Shown: positions 50,727 through 59,740 of the stretch, piece after piece
How the letters are laid out: each line of letters starts with the position of its first letter
Numbering within the stretch: the first letter of the stretch is position 1
Source of the DNA: CAYRVF01 sp964427535
GTDB lineage: Bacteria > Chloroflexota > Ktedonobacteria > Ktedonobacterales > JADMIN01
NCBI GenBank assembly: GCA_964427535.1
Contig: CAYRVF010000005.1
Coordinates: 10,668 to 74,667 of the forward strand
Direction: 5' to 3'
DNA: 64,000 nt
Program-made: the position numbers and the translations under genes
The notes under the pieces: model-generated
The model's database searches: none
What the model was told of the DNA's origin: nothing
Seen by the model: only the letters and a program-made list of their open reading frames with translations

Positions 50727-51177
50727 CCCCCAATCTGAAGGTGATCTCAATATTCGTATTTGCGTTGGTTCGGGCCGACGCTAATCCCGCACTGGGAGTG
50801 TCTGTCCGCGTCGAAGCTAGCCTTCGGCAGGCTGCCCTTGGACCTTGCGAGCGCCCGTTACAACAGGTACACTTGCCGAAGACGTATCGGATAGTGCGTC
50901 GGGCGGCCACTACCCGCTGACACCGACACCCACACCCAGATGAGGATAATGTGCTCATCCTCCTGAGCGGCTTGCCCGCGTAAGCCCGGCGCATTTGCTT
51001 ACGCGGGAGGACAACGCGCCACCTCTCGACCGCTCTCTGCGCTGAACCACAGCGAGACGAGCGGCGTACTGGTGCGTGGTGTCCGCTCCTCCAGATCGAT
51101 ACCTCCTCCAGAACAGACGCCGGGCACACCTCATCGCCTTGAACGCTCATGTTGTGATGTGTCGAAGGGTGCCCGCT
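50727..51177. other. Intergenic region with two stem-loops
   Basis: About 450 bp between the 5S promoter and the MFS gene without a credible reading frame. Two adjacent hairpins stand out: GAGGAT...ATCCTC (50942-50962) and CCCGCGTAAGC (50975-50985) with GCTTACGCGGG (50997-51007), the second a perfect 11-bp stem. They could be part of a small RNA or a 5' leader of the MFS mRNA. I see no other signal. Confidence 0.5.
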
Positions 51178-52443
51178 ATGTCACTGTTCACTCCTGCCTC
51201 TCAGTCCGCGTCTGACCAGCAGCCATCTGGCAGGCGAGTCCCGCTGTGGCGGCAACACGATTTTCGACTTCTCTGGTCTGGCCAGGCCATCTCGAATGTG
51301 GGATCGGAGGTCTCACAGTTCGCGTTGCCCTTGCTCGTGCTGCTCGTGACGCACTCGGCGGCACTGGCCGGCCTCGTGGGCGGCATCCGGCTGCTACCAT
51401 ACGTGCTGTTCGGCCTGCCCGCCGGTGCGCTGGTCGACCGCTGGGATCGCAAGCGAATCATGGTGCTCTGCGATACGGGCCGGGCGATTGCGCTGGGCAG
51501 CGTGCCCTTCGCGCTCGCCCTAGGGCGCCTCTCGATAGCGCAGCTCCTGCTCGTCTCGCTGGTCGAGGGGACGTTGTTCATCTTCTACAGTCTGGCCGAG
51601 ACAGCGTGTCTGCCACAGGTCGTGCGCCCAGAGCAGTTGCCCGAGGCGCTCGCGTTCAATCAGGTAGCGGATAACAGCTCGTTTGTGCTCGGGCCAACAC
51701 TCGGTGGGGCGCTCTATTCGCTGGCGCGCGGAGTGCCATTCCTCGTGGACGCGCTCTCCTATGGGGCATCGGTCTGTTCGTTGCTGCTCATTCACGTGCG
51801 GTTCCAAGAGGATCGGCAGGCGGCGGAGCGCGTGTCGTGGCGGGCGCTGCGCGCTGAGGTGGGCGAGGGGCTGGCCTGGCTCTGGCACGAGCCGGTGGTG
51901 CGGTCACTGGCCATCGTCACCACGCTGCTGAATGCCGCCGCCGCCGGGTATATGCTGATCGTGATCGTGCTGGCGCAGCGGGCGCATGCCTCCAGCGTGG
52001 CCATCGGCCTCATCGCGGCGATGGGTGGGCTGGGCGCTTTTCCCGCGACGCTGGCGACGCCGTGGCTGCGGCGGCGGCTCGGCTTCTCGCGGTCGTTGCT
52101 GTGGTCTGCCTGGCTCTGGTCGCTGACGTGGCTTGGATGGCTGTTTCCGCACAACGTCGCCGAGCTGGCCGTGGCGACCGTGATCGCCTTTCTGCCCGTG
52201 CCGGTCTTCAACACGTTGCAGTTTGGCTATCGGCTGGTGGTCGTGCCCGACCGGCTGCAAGGGCGCGTGAACAGCGTCTTTCGCGTGCTGTTGTTCGGCT
52301 GCGCCGGGCTTGGGTATGCTCTCACCGGCGTCCTGCTGCAGGCATTCGGCGCGAGAGACACGCTGCTGATCCTGTTCGTGCCTCAGCTTGGCGCGGCGCT
52401 GTATGCCTCGCTAAGCCGGCACCTACGCTCGATCAGACCCTAA
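51178..52443 (+). CDS. MFS-type exporter
   Basis: A 421-aa major-facilitator protein with about twelve membrane helices. It has the pattern of the MefA/TetA-like or enterobactin-exporter-like group: FRLLWSGQAISNVGSEVSQF at the first helix, the loop 2-3 motif GALVDRWDRKRIMVLCDTGR, and NQVADNSSFVLGPTLGGALY in helix 5. Such proteins export macrolides, siderophores or other small molecules by proton antiport; the substrate is unknown. The ATG at 51178 follows AAGGGTG. It is probably monocistronic, and a C/G-rich imperfect hairpin lies just after its stop. Confidence 0.88.
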   Translation: MSLFTPASQSASDQQPSGRRVPLWRQHDFRLLWSGQAISNVGSEVSQFALPLLVLLVTHSAALAGLVGGIRLLPYVLFGLPAGALVDRWDRKRIMVLCDTGRAIALGSVPFALALGRLSIAQLLLVSLVEGTLFIFYSLAETACLPQVVRPEQLPEALAFNQVADNSSFVLGPTLGGALYSLARGVPFLVDALSYGASVCSLLLIHVRFQEDRQAAERVSWRALRAEVGEGLAWLWHEPVVRSLAIVTTLLNAAAAGYMLIVIVLAQRAHASSVAIGLIAAMGGLGAFPATLATPWLRRRLGFSRSLLWSAWLWSLTWLGWLFPHNVAELAVATVIAFLPVPVFNTLQFGYRLVVVPDRLQGRVNSVFRVLLFGCAGLGYALTGVLLQAFGARDTLLILFVPQLGAALYASLSRHLRSIRP

Positions 52444-52669
52444 CCCCCTCCCCTTTTTCCCTTGAGGGAAGGGGTCGTGAGGCGAGGGGAGTGGCAGATG
52501 GGCGACGCAAGTGCTCTGATGAACGGTGGATTAATGGAAGAGTAGGCACCGCCGCCCAGGTCGGCATTCCGCGTTGTAGTTGTAGGGGCGCGGCACGCCT
52601 CGCCCGTCTCGCCGCCGCGACATGACCATGTGACATCGTGATAGAAGCTGTCACGAAGGAGCGCCCGCG
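52444..52669. repeat. Intergenic stretch with degenerate C/G-rich repeats
   Basis: The first 50 bp contain CCCTCCCCT followed by GAGGGAAGGGG, resembling elements near 39700 and 43600. Further on is GTAGGGGCGCGGCACGCC. The pattern is like dispersed intergenic repeats of Chloroflexi genomes, but I cannot compare genome-wide. No gene is visible. Confidence 0.4.
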
Positions 52670-53434
52670 ATGAATCCGTTCCAGTCAGCCTGGGCGGCAG
52701 ACCTGTATGCCCGGTCGCGGCCGTCGGCGCATGCACTGGTCGTCGAGCGGATACGAGCCTACCTGCGGCTGCGTGCGCCGCTCTCCTTCGCCGCCGATGT
52801 GGGCTGCGGGACCGGGCTCTCTTCGCGAGCGCTCGCGGAGATCGCGACTGAGGTGGTGGGCATCGACCCGTCGGAGGAGATGATCGCGCGCGCCGACCTT
52901 CATCCACGAGTATCATACCGGGTCGCGCCCGCTGAGGCGCTGCCGCTCGCCGACGCCTCCTGCGACCTTGTCACAGTCGCGTCGGCGTTTCAGTTGTTCG
53001 ATCGTGCGGGGTTCTTGAGCGAGGCGCGGCGGGTGCTCAGGCGAGGCGCCTGGCTCGTGCTGTATGATGACGCGTTCACCGGCGAGACGCGCGAGCTACC
53101 CGAGTTCCGACGCTGGTTGCGCGACGTGTTTTTCACTCGCTATCCCAGTCCGCAAATCGCGCGGGCGCCGCTGACGCAACGCGACGCCGGACGCTTCGGG
53201 TTTCGCTTCGCCCGCGAGGAGGAGTACCAGCACACGGAACGACTGACGCGCGACGGGTTCGGCGACTTTCTGCTCTCGCAGGCAAATTGTCTGGCGGCGG
53301 TAGACGAGGGACGCACGACCGCTCCCGAGCTGCGCGAGTGGATTGCCGGGCAGCTGCGGCAGCTCACCGGCGAGAGCGCCGACATCACCTGCCAGTTCCG
53401 TGGGCACATCCGCTACCTGCAGCGGCGGAGCTGA
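52670..53434 (+). CDS. Class I SAM-dependent methyltransferase
   Basis: A 254-aa protein of the Methyltransf_11 (UbiE/trans-aconitate-like) type. SAM motif I reads FAADVGCGTGLSSRALAE, followed by the acidic residue in VVGIDPSEEMIARAD, then RVAPAEALPLADASCDLVTV and RRVLRRGAWLVLYDD. A helical C-terminal part covers about 140-254. The acceptor is unknown. The ATG at 52670 is preceded by AAGGAGCGCCCGCG. It is a single gene converging on the TIGR00300 gene with 23 bp between stops. Confidence 0.88.
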   Translation: MNPFQSAWAADLYARSRPSAHALVVERIRAYLRLRAPLSFAADVGCGTGLSSRALAEIATEVVGIDPSEEMIARADLHPRVSYRVAPAEALPLADASCDLVTVASAFQLFDRAGFLSEARRVLRRGAWLVLYDDAFTGETRELPEFRRWLRDVFFTRYPSPQIARAPLTQRDAGRFGFRFAREEEYQHTERLTRDGFGDFLLSQANCLAAVDEGRTTAPELREWIAGQLRQLTGESADITCQFRGHIRYLQRRS

Positions 53435-53457
53435 TAAGCATCATCGGCGCCTGCCGT

Positions 53458-54690
53458 CTATATCTGTGCGGGGTGGTGCTCGATCAGCTCGTCTACCAGC
53501 GCACTGAGGAAGAGCTCGACATCGGTGACCAGGCCCAGCGCCTGGAATGTGCCACGGTCGGCCAGCTTGGTCACGACAGCGGGGTTGATGTCGACGACGA
53601 CGGTGCGGACGGTGGCGGGTAGCATGTTGCCCGTCGCGATGGCATGCAGCATTGACGCCGCCATGATGGCCACCTCTACGCCCTGCACGGCCTCGCGCAT
53701 GCGGCCTTGCGCGAGCATCGAGTCGGTGATCACACCGGGCATTGGGCCGTCGTCACGGATGGAGCCCGCTAGCACGATCTCAACGTCGTTCGCCAGCGCT
53801 GAGCCGATGATGCCGTCGCCGAGCAGCCCGCGCGCGTGCGCTTCCTCCAGCGTACCCGCAGCGCGCACGGCGTTTATTGCACGCAGGTGATTGCGGTGGC
53901 CGTGCTCCACGGCCGCGCCGCTCTCCAGGTCGATGCCGAGTGACGTGCCGAACAACGCGGCCTCGACATCGTGCGTGATGACGGCGTTGCCGCCGAAGAT
54001 CACCTGCACGTATCCCGCGCGGATGAGCCGGGCGACGTGCTGGCGCGCTGCCGTATGGACGACGGCAGGACCAAGCACGAAGAGAATCTTACCGCCGTGG
54101 GCGCGCGCGGCGCGCATCGCATCGGCAATATCACGGATCGCCAGGGCCTTGGCGCGCTCAGATGAGGCATTGCTCTGCATGAAGGCGAACGCCTCGCGCT
54201 GGCGGCTGCGCTCCAGTGGTTCCACGCGCACGCCGTCGTAGCCGACGATTACTTCGTCGCCGATGCGCGCTTCATGCATAGGGAGGCCACGTGCGCGGCC
54301 TTCCGCACGGTCAACTTTGACGGCGACATCCATCTCGATGCGCTCGACGGTCACCCAGCTGCCATTGAGGCGCACCTGTGTGGGCAGATTCGTCGTCGAA
54401 TAGAAGTCGTCGGGCAAGACGCCGGGCTGTGTGACTCGCGTGGTGCGGACGTCGTGCTCGTCGGCGAGCAGGGCGCCCAGGCGCTGGAGCTCGCCGAGCA
54501 GGTCGGTGAGCAGCTCGTCGCTGGCGGCAGTGACTTCCATGCGGGCGTAGCTTGGCTCGTTCTCGCTCTGGCCGATGCGCAGCTCCTCGACGCGAAAGTG
54601 CGCCCCCGCGTCCTCGATCGCGCCCCACACACGTGGCAGCACGAAGGAATCGATGATGTGTCCGCGAAGCTCGATGTCTGCACTCGCCAT
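53458..54690 (-). CDS. TIGR00300-family protein (LOR/SDH domain, ornithine cyclodeaminase-type)
   Basis: A 410-aa protein with the conserved LOR/SDH bifunctional-enzyme region at the N-terminus (LRGHIIDSFVLPRVWGAIED; ARMEVTAASDELLTDLL; PDDFYSTTNLPTQVRLNGSW; RIEMDVAVKVD). A C-terminal NAD-binding fold follows (KILFVLGPAVVHTAARQHVA; VIFGGNAVITHDVEAALFGT; GLLGDGIIGSA). Archaeal members have been shown to be ornithine cyclodeaminases making proline, and the cyanobacterial AgrE/ArgZ enzymes carry the same C-terminal part. The role here is likely but unproven. ATG 54690 starts the conserved core. It is transcribed divergently from a class V aminotransferase. Confidence 0.85.
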   Translation of the reverse strand: MASADIELRGHIIDSFVLPRVWGAIEDAGAHFRVEELRIGQSENEPSYARMEVTAASDELLTDLLGELQRLGALLADEHDVRTTRVTQPGVLPDDFYSTTNLPTQVRLNGSWVTVERIEMDVAVKVDRAEGRARGLPMHEARIGDEVIVGYDGVRVEPLERSRQREAFAFMQSNASSERAKALAIRDIADAMRAARAHGGKILFVLGPAVVHTAARQHVARLIRAGYVQVIFGGNAVITHDVEAALFGTSLGIDLESGAAVEHGHRNHLRAINAVRAAGTLEEAHARGLLGDGIIGSALANDVEIVLAGSIRDDGPMPGVITDSMLAQGRMREAVQGVEVAIMAASMLHAIATGNMLPATVRTVVVDINPAVVTKLADRGTFQALGLVTDVELFLSALVDELIEHHPAQI

Positions 54691-54886
54691 GTGCTCGCCT
54701 GCCTCTTCGTCACCGTACCCAGAAACTGCTCTCACTGACGGGCCTTCCGTGCGGCCCGCGTCCTTCAAGTGTAGCACGCGGCATGTGGCCTTTGACGCGC
54801 GTGTCGTTGGCACGAACTGCCACCCGCGGCGTGCTACAATTGGGGGCGACCGGCACCGGCGCCGCCACCGTTCGAGAGGAGAAACC

Positions 54887-56092
54887 GTGCAGAGCGAGAC
54901 GCACCAGGGACGCATCGAGGCAGACTCCCAGAGCGGCGAACCGCATGTGGATCTGCTGGCCTGGCGGGATGAGTTTCCCATTCTCGCACGCAAGACGTAC
55001 CTGAATAGCTGCTCGCTCGGACCTCTCTCGCGGCGCTCGATGGCCGCGATGGCGTCGTTTCAGGAATTATGGAACGAGCATGGCGCCCAGGCATGGTACA
55101 GGATCTGGCTGGGTGAGCTGGCCGCCTTGCGAGCGAAGTTTGCCGCGCTCATCGGCGCGCAGCCACACGAGATCGCCATCGCACCGAGCGTCTCGGCGGC
55201 GCTGAGCGAGATTGGCAGCGGCCTGGACCTCGGCGACCGCAAGCGTGTCCTGCTCGCCGAGATGGACTTCCCGACGCTCGCCTACCAGTGGCTCGCCCGC
55301 CGCGAGTCAGGCGTAGAGGTGGACTTCGTTCGCAGCGACGACGGCATGACACTTCCCGTCGAGACACTCGCTCCGCACATCGACGAGCGGACGGGCTTGG
55401 TCGCCACGTCGCGCGTCTTCTTCACGAGCGGATACGTGCAGGATGTGCGCGCGCTCGCCGAGGTAGCCCATGCCCGAGGCGCGCTGACGCTGGTAGACGA
55501 CTACCAGGGCACCGGTCAGATACCACTCGACGTAAAGGCGGCGGGCATCGATATGCTCGTCACTGGCTCGCTGAAGTGGCTGATGGGCGGGCCGGGCGTC
55601 GCCTTCATCTATGTGCGCGAAGCGCTGATTCCGCGCCTGCGGCCGACGACGACGGGCTGGTGGGCCGCGCGGGACCAGTTTCAGTTCCGCACGACCGAGT
55701 TCGAGTACAGCGACGACGCCCGGCGGCTGGAAGCGGGCACGCCGCCGATGGCCGCGATCTACTCGGCGAGCGCGGCGCTCGACATCGTACGCGAGATCGG
55801 CGTCGAGAAGATTCGCGAGCGAACGCGCTTCCTCTCGGATGATGTCGTACGACGTGCCCAGGAGCGCGGCTGGGACATTCGCAGCCCGCACGATAGCACC
55901 ATCCGCAGCTCGATCGTCATGCTCGCGTTCGACCGGCCAGATGAGCTGGTGCGCGGGCTCAGCGAGCGCGGCATTATCGTGGACTACCGTCCGGGGATGG
56001 TGCGTATCTCGCCGCACTTCTACAATACCGTCGAGGAGAACGCGCGTATCTTCGCGGTGCTCGACGAGCTGGTGGGGGCGCGTGGCGCGTGA
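54887..56092 (+). CDS. Class V aminotransferase-fold PLP enzyme
   Basis: A 401-aa PLP enzyme. The Schiff-base Lys is in VTGSLKWLMGGPGVAFIYV, the PLP-binding Asp in GALTLVDDYQGTGQIPLDVK, and ARKTYLNSCSLGPLSRRSMA marks the N-terminus. The active-site entry loop has RRLEAGTPPMAAIYSA. The pattern resembles kynureninase and isopenicillin-N-epimerase-like members, but the sequence does not settle which amino substrate is used. The GTG at 54887 is preceded by GAGAGGAG by six bases. A TACAAT at 54835-54840 may be its -10 box. It lies divergent from the ornithine-cyclodeaminase-like gene, hinting at amino-acid breakdown. Confidence 0.87.
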   Translation: MQSETHQGRIEADSQSGEPHVDLLAWRDEFPILARKTYLNSCSLGPLSRRSMAAMASFQELWNEHGAQAWYRIWLGELAALRAKFAALIGAQPHEIAIAPSVSAALSEIGSGLDLGDRKRVLLAEMDFPTLAYQWLARRESGVEVDFVRSDDGMTLPVETLAPHIDERTGLVATSRVFFTSGYVQDVRALAEVAHARGALTLVDDYQGTGQIPLDVKAAGIDMLVTGSLKWLMGGPGVAFIYVREALIPRLRPTTTGWWAARDQFQFRTTEFEYSDDARRLEAGTPPMAAIYSASAALDIVREIGVEKIRERTRFLSDDVVRRAQERGWDIRSPHDSTIRSSIVMLAFDRPDELVRGLSERGIIVDYRPGMVRISPHFYNTVEENARIFAVLDELVGARGA

Positions 56093-56229
56093 CATGTGAC
56101 CGTCGGCTACCGTCATTCGCTTCGGCATTGCGGATGCGTCTACAGGCAGAGACGCGACGCGGTAAGGGCGCGGCAGGGGGCCGAGCGTCCTGCGCGAAGA
56201 GCGCGGCGAGAGCATGGAGGAGAGCGCAG

Positions 56230-56757
56230 ATGAACGACGAGATCCAGTCTCAGGAACTCCATTCGGAGGCGGTCCAATGTGCCACGTGTGGTCAGGTACA
56301 CCCCTCCACGTCGGCTCATCCTGTGGCGGTAGTCGTGGATGGAACCATCACGAACGAAACCGTAGAGGAAGTCGAGCCATCCACGCTGAACGGCCGCAGC
56401 GACGGCGGCGCGGAGGTACCTGAGAGTACACAGCGCGCGCTTGTGCTCTCAATGTCCTCGCAGACCCGTTCGATTCTGTCGCGTGTGCCACAGGCGGCGG
56501 CCATCGCGTGGCAGCAGCCAGCGGTACGCACGGTGGTCAAGACCGGCACGAGCGCCGTCGCACTCTCGCTGCTCACCAAGCTCGCGGGTCGCTGGCTAGC
56601 CAGCCGCGGCGCTCGTGGCGCAGTCGCCAGCACGGCCGCTCCGTCGCTAGGTGACTGGCTGAGGTCAGGTGAGCTAGCGCCGCGCGCGCGGAATCAGTCA
56701 AGCGTGACCCACGTGTCGGAGACGTTTATCTACATTCACCGCGTTGAGCGCTGGTAA
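56230..56757 (+). CDS. Hypothetical protein with a Cys pair and one amphipathic membrane segment
   Basis: A 175-aa product, not recognised. The N-terminus has one CxxC (VQCATCGQVHPSTSAH) with a following His that could make a partial zinc site. Residues about 45-70 are acidic/polar. Residues about 85-140 are Ala/Val/Leu-rich with Arg (AVRTVVKTGTSAVALSLLTK; LAGRWLASRGARGAVASTAA), possibly one membrane-associated helix. The C-terminus ends in THVSETFIYIHRVERW. The ATG at 56230 follows GGAGGAG. It lies between an aminotransferase gene and a lipoprotein gene, both in the same direction, with 63 bp to the latter. Confidence 0.6.
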   Translation: MNDEIQSQELHSEAVQCATCGQVHPSTSAHPVAVVVDGTITNETVEEVEPSTLNGRSDGGAEVPESTQRALVLSMSSQTRSILSRVPQAAAIAWQQPAVRTVVKTGTSAVALSLLTKLAGRWLASRGARGAVASTAAPSLGDWLRSGELAPRARNQSSVTHVSETFIYIHRVERW

Positions 56758-56820
56758 GCGCGGCGAGCAGCGGGTCCCGGCTGGCGCGGTCGCGCCACCA
56801 GAAAGCCGAAGGAGCGTGGC

Positions 56821-58212
56821 GTGAGGCGTGCAAGCGGGCGAAAGGCAGATACCGGTAGGCGCCGGAAGTGGTCCACTCACTGGGCTGCGAGCATCTTTGG
56901 CGTATGCGTGCTGGGCATGCTGCTCGCCGGGTGCGCTGCGGCGTCCGGTTCTACCTGGCAGCCAGTGACGTTTGAAGAGCCCGCGAACATCGTGACGCTT
57001 TCCTCCGACCCGCTGCATCAGAATGTCGTATTTGCCGGGAGCGATACGGGCGTTGTCTATCGCGCTGCGAGCGAGCAGACGGGCGACCCAGTCGGCGGAA
57101 CGGGCATCCCCAAGACTGCCGTCGTCGAGTCGCTGCTGCCCGACATTTACGCGTCGCACACCGTGTTCGCGGGAACCACCAGCGGACTCTATGTGAGCAC
57201 AGATCGCGGCGCCACCTGGCACCAGCATGGCTCGGGGCTGCCCGCCAATGACTCGATCGTCGCGCTCGCCGAAGGGGTGAACGATCATCCGCTGTTGGCT
57301 GGCACGGCGCAGAACGGCCTGTTCGCGAGCAATGACGGCGGCGCAACATGGGTCGCGGCGAGCTCCGGCCTGCCCTCCGCTGCTGGGGTGAATGCTCTGG
57401 CCTACGACGACAAGACACAGACGTTCTTCGTCGCGCTCAGCGGTGGCGGCGTGTTCGCGGGCACTGGGAACGTCCCGCAATGGACCGACCGCAGCTCGGG
57501 ACTGCCGATTGGGCATCTCGCCGATGCGCTCGCGACGCTCACGTACGGGGCACCACGCGGGGCTACGTCTGCGGTCTACGCGGGCACGGCGGAAGGCGTA
57601 TACGTCAGCACCGATCTGGGCCGCAACTGGGCTCAGTCGAATGGCGGCGTGCCGCTTGGCAAGGTGCTCTCGCTCGCCACGTTCATTCGCAGTCCCGGCG
57701 CGGTCTACGCGGGCACCCAGCAGACGCTCTTCGCTTCGCAGGACGGTGGGGGTCATTGGAAGCTGCTCGCGGGCGGCCTCTCGCGGCCAGTCACCGCGAT
57801 AACCGTGACCTCTAGCTCGAAGGTGGGCGCTGTCGTGTATGCCGTCTCAGGCGGTTTGATGCGCTATCCGGGCGTCGGCGCATCACCTGGGGCGAATCTG
57901 GCGATCAACGCCCTGATCCTGCTGGTGATGGTGGGTGCGGCCGCGCTCCTCTTCGTGCGCTCGCGCCGCAGCATGGCACGTGCGGCATATGATGGGCCAC
58001 GTGCGCCCGACACCAGCGAAGGCGAGGCGTCACGCGGTGCCACATCCGCATTGCCGCGAACGACGCGTGGCGCTGCGCATGGCACGTACGTCACACGCGC
58101 ACGTGTTGGCGGGCAAGCGCCCGCGCCTCCTGCCAGCGATGCGACGCTGGACGACGCGCCCGGGTCCAATGGCAATACACCGACATCCCAGCCGCCAGCC
58201 GGGGCAGAGTAA
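56821..58212 (+). CDS. Lipoprotein with BNR/YCF48-like beta-propeller repeats
   Basis: A 463-aa secreted protein. A positively charged start and hydrophobic helix lead to the lipobox LLAGC (Cys about 38). The middle (50-345) has repeated propeller-type motifs: VFAGSDTGVVYRA, VFAGTTSGLYVSTDRGATWH, LLAGTAQNGLFASNDGGATW, VYAGTAEGVYVSTDLGRNWA and VYAGTQQTLFASQDGGGHWK. The Asp-x-Gly-x-x-W boxes are typical of sialidase/YCF48-like propellers, without catalytic residues. A further membrane helix (about 360-380) then a disordered Pro/Thr/Ala tail follow. This double anchoring is odd and orientation of the tail is uncertain. The GTG start follows AAGGAG. Confidence 0.82.
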   Translation: MRRASGRKADTGRRRKWSTHWAASIFGVCVLGMLLAGCAAASGSTWQPVTFEEPANIVTLSSDPLHQNVVFAGSDTGVVYRAASEQTGDPVGGTGIPKTAVVESLLPDIYASHTVFAGTTSGLYVSTDRGATWHQHGSGLPANDSIVALAEGVNDHPLLAGTAQNGLFASNDGGATWVAASSGLPSAAGVNALAYDDKTQTFFVALSGGGVFAGTGNVPQWTDRSSGLPIGHLADALATLTYGAPRGATSAVYAGTAEGVYVSTDLGRNWAQSNGGVPLGKVLSLATFIRSPGAVYAGTQQTLFASQDGGGHWKLLAGGLSRPVTAITVTSSSKVGAVVYAVSGGLMRYPGVGASPGANLAINALILLVMVGAAALLFVRSRRSMARAAYDGPRAPDTSEGEASRGATSALPRTTRGAAHGTYVTRARVGGQAPAPPASDATLDDAPGSNGNTPTSQPPAGAE

Positions 58213-58343
58213 TACCCCAGGTGCGGTGTTGCCTATCGTCGGAAGCGCCGCCGAGCGGCGGCGCGATGACCTGCTGGTCCGCCAGTGCGACCGAGACATC
58301 CTCGTCGCGCGTGTCCAGGGTGTACCAGAGCGAGTGCGTGGGG

Positions 58344-58928
58344 CTACGCGCGCTCCAGACGGCGGAGCGTGGAGTTGATCGAGACGCGCAGGCTCTCGAT
58401 GACGCCGCGTCCGCTGACGGCGACCGCCTCGAAGCTGGGACTGCGATATGGGTTGAGGTACTGTTCGAGCACCGGCACGGGCAGAATGTCGGGCAGGTCG
58501 CGTTTGTTCCACTGCAAGACAAGGGGAAATTCGTTCAGGTTCTTCCCCATGCGCTTGAGCTGCTCGGTCAGCTCGTTGAAGCTTTCGATGTTCTCTTGCA
58601 GCTTGCTGGCCTGAGAGTCGGCGACGAAGACTACGCAGTCGGCGCCCTTGAGCACCGAGATGCGCGTCTGCTGGTAGAGCACCTGGCCGGGGACGGTGTA
58701 GAGCTGAAAGCGGATCTGGAATCCATGAACCTTGCCGAGCTCAAGTGGCAGGAGGTCGAAGTAGAGTGTGCGCTCCGTCTCGGTGTCGATCGAGACCATC
58801 TCACCCACGTCGCTCGGCGACACAGTCTTATGAATATAGTGTAGATTGGTCGTCTTCCCGCTCAGACCGATGCCGTAGTAGACCACCTTGCAATTGATTT
58901 CGCGCTTCGCCATGTTGATGAGCGACAT
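58344..58928 (-). CDS. mglA-like: MglA-family small GTPase
   Basis: A 194-aa Ras-like GTPase. It has the P-loop YYGIGLSGKTTNLHYIHKTV, a switch region IDTETERTLYFDLLPLELGK, the G3-like TVPGQVLYQQTR in which Pro-Gly-Gln replaces the Asp-x-x-Gly of Ras proteins, and G4 VLQWNKRDLPDI. These are the MglA marks. MglA proteins set cell polarity in Myxococcus and are common in Chloroflexi and Deinococcus with diverse roles. The usual roadblock partner MglB is not in the neighbourhood. The ATG at 58928 follows AGGAG; the promoter is at 59043-59070. It converges on the lipoprotein gene. Confidence 0.92.
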   Translation of the reverse strand: MSLINMAKREINCKVVYYGIGLSGKTTNLHYIHKTVSPSDVGEMVSIDTETERTLYFDLLPLELGKVHGFQIRFQLYTVPGQVLYQQTRISVLKGADCVVFVADSQASKLQENIESFNELTEQLKRMGKNLNEFPLVLQWNKRDLPDILPVPVLEQYLNPYRSPSFEAVAVSGRGVIESLRVSINSTLRRLERA

Positions 58929-59042
58929 ATCGGCTCCTGCTCCCGAGAACGGGGCGGCCCTCCGCGCGCCATGCGGCGATACTCTCGTGTCGCGGAGCCA
59001 CATCCCAGATCCGCGTCACTCCGCAGAGCGACGGGCACACGT

Positions 59043-59070
59043 ATTGTATCGCACCGCTCGGATTATGCAA
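59043..59070 (-). promoter_or_regulatory. Sigma-70 promoter of the MglA-like gene
   Basis: On the minus strand TTGCAT (59070-59065) and TACAAT (59048-59043) are separated by 16 bp, between the stop of the thioesterase gene and the GTPase start. Confidence 0.65.
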
Positions 59071-59083
59071 GTACACAAGCGGC

Positions 59084-59479
59084 TCAGCTCTCGCTAGGAA
59101 GCTGTGGCAGCCGGGCGAGAAAGCGGTCCAGCGTGATCTGTGCCCGCTCGTGGATGCCCTCGCCGATGAGACGCCAGTCGTCGCGCGCCGTCACGCGAAA
59201 CACGAGGCGGCGCCCGTCGATCTCGATCAGCTCGGCCTCCGCGACGATGTGCGAGCCGACCGGCGATGCCGCGAGGTGGCGCACGTTCACCAGGGTGCCG
59301 ACAGTGGTGTCACCTTCCGGCAGCTCGGGCTGCACCGCCAGCCAGCAGGCGTTCTCCATCAGGCCGATCATCGCGGGCGTGGCGTAGACTCGTACGCCAC
59401 CCGCGCCGAAGGTGTCCGCCGTGTTCGCTGGTGTGACCTCGACCCGTGCCTCACCCCGAATGCCCACTCGCAGCGTCAT
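59084..59479 (-). CDS. Hotdog-fold thioesterase (fluoroacetyl-CoA thioesterase-like)
   Basis: A 131-aa hotdog protein of the FlK/4HBT type. It has VEVTPANTADTFGAGGVRVY, then ATPAMIGLMENACWLAVQPE with the catalytic Glu, TVGTLVNVRHLAASPVGSHI with the active-site Thr/His region, and RLVFRVTARDDWRLIGEGIH ERAQI. These are the family's TPAM...E and TVGT...H patterns. It would hydrolyse a small acyl-CoA; the natural substrate is unknown. The ATG at 59479 matches the family N-terminus, with GAAGGGA about 12 bases away. Next on the same strand is the MglA-like GTPase, which has its own promoter. Confidence 0.87.
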   Translation of the reverse strand: MTLRVGIRGEARVEVTPANTADTFGAGGVRVYATPAMIGLMENACWLAVQPELPEGDTTVGTLVNVRHLAASPVGSHIVAEAELIEIDGRRLVFRVTARDDWRLIGEGIHERAQITLDRFLARLPQLPSES

Positions 59480-59658
59480 CGCGTATGCCGTCCCTTCTCG
59501 CTCGTGTGCACCTCTGCCCGGAAGGTGTCTCGGTATGACGGGCATCAGCGTATCACAGCCAGGCGCGTACGGTGTGGAAGGGGACGAGATGGGTGGTTGG
59601 GCGGTCTCACATTTGCTGAGAATCTGATGTGAATGTTCTCATGCCCTGCCTATATGCG

Positions 59659-59687
59659 TTGACGGCTTTCCGGCGCGATGCCATAAT
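59659..59687 (+). promoter_or_regulatory. Sigma-70 promoter of the glycosyltransferase operon
   Basis: TTGACG (59659-59664) and CATAAT (59682-59687) are separated by 17 bp, 53 bp upstream of the ATG at 59741. Confidence 0.75.
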
Positions 59688-59740
59688 TCGGCGTTAGGAT
59701 GGTCGACAGTGGACCCCGAGGATGAGGATCGGAGCGGGCG

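Noticed and set aside
50518..51150. 210-codon minus-strand frame over the 5S gene
   Set aside because: It runs through the 5S rRNA gene and its promoter and has no protein-like features.
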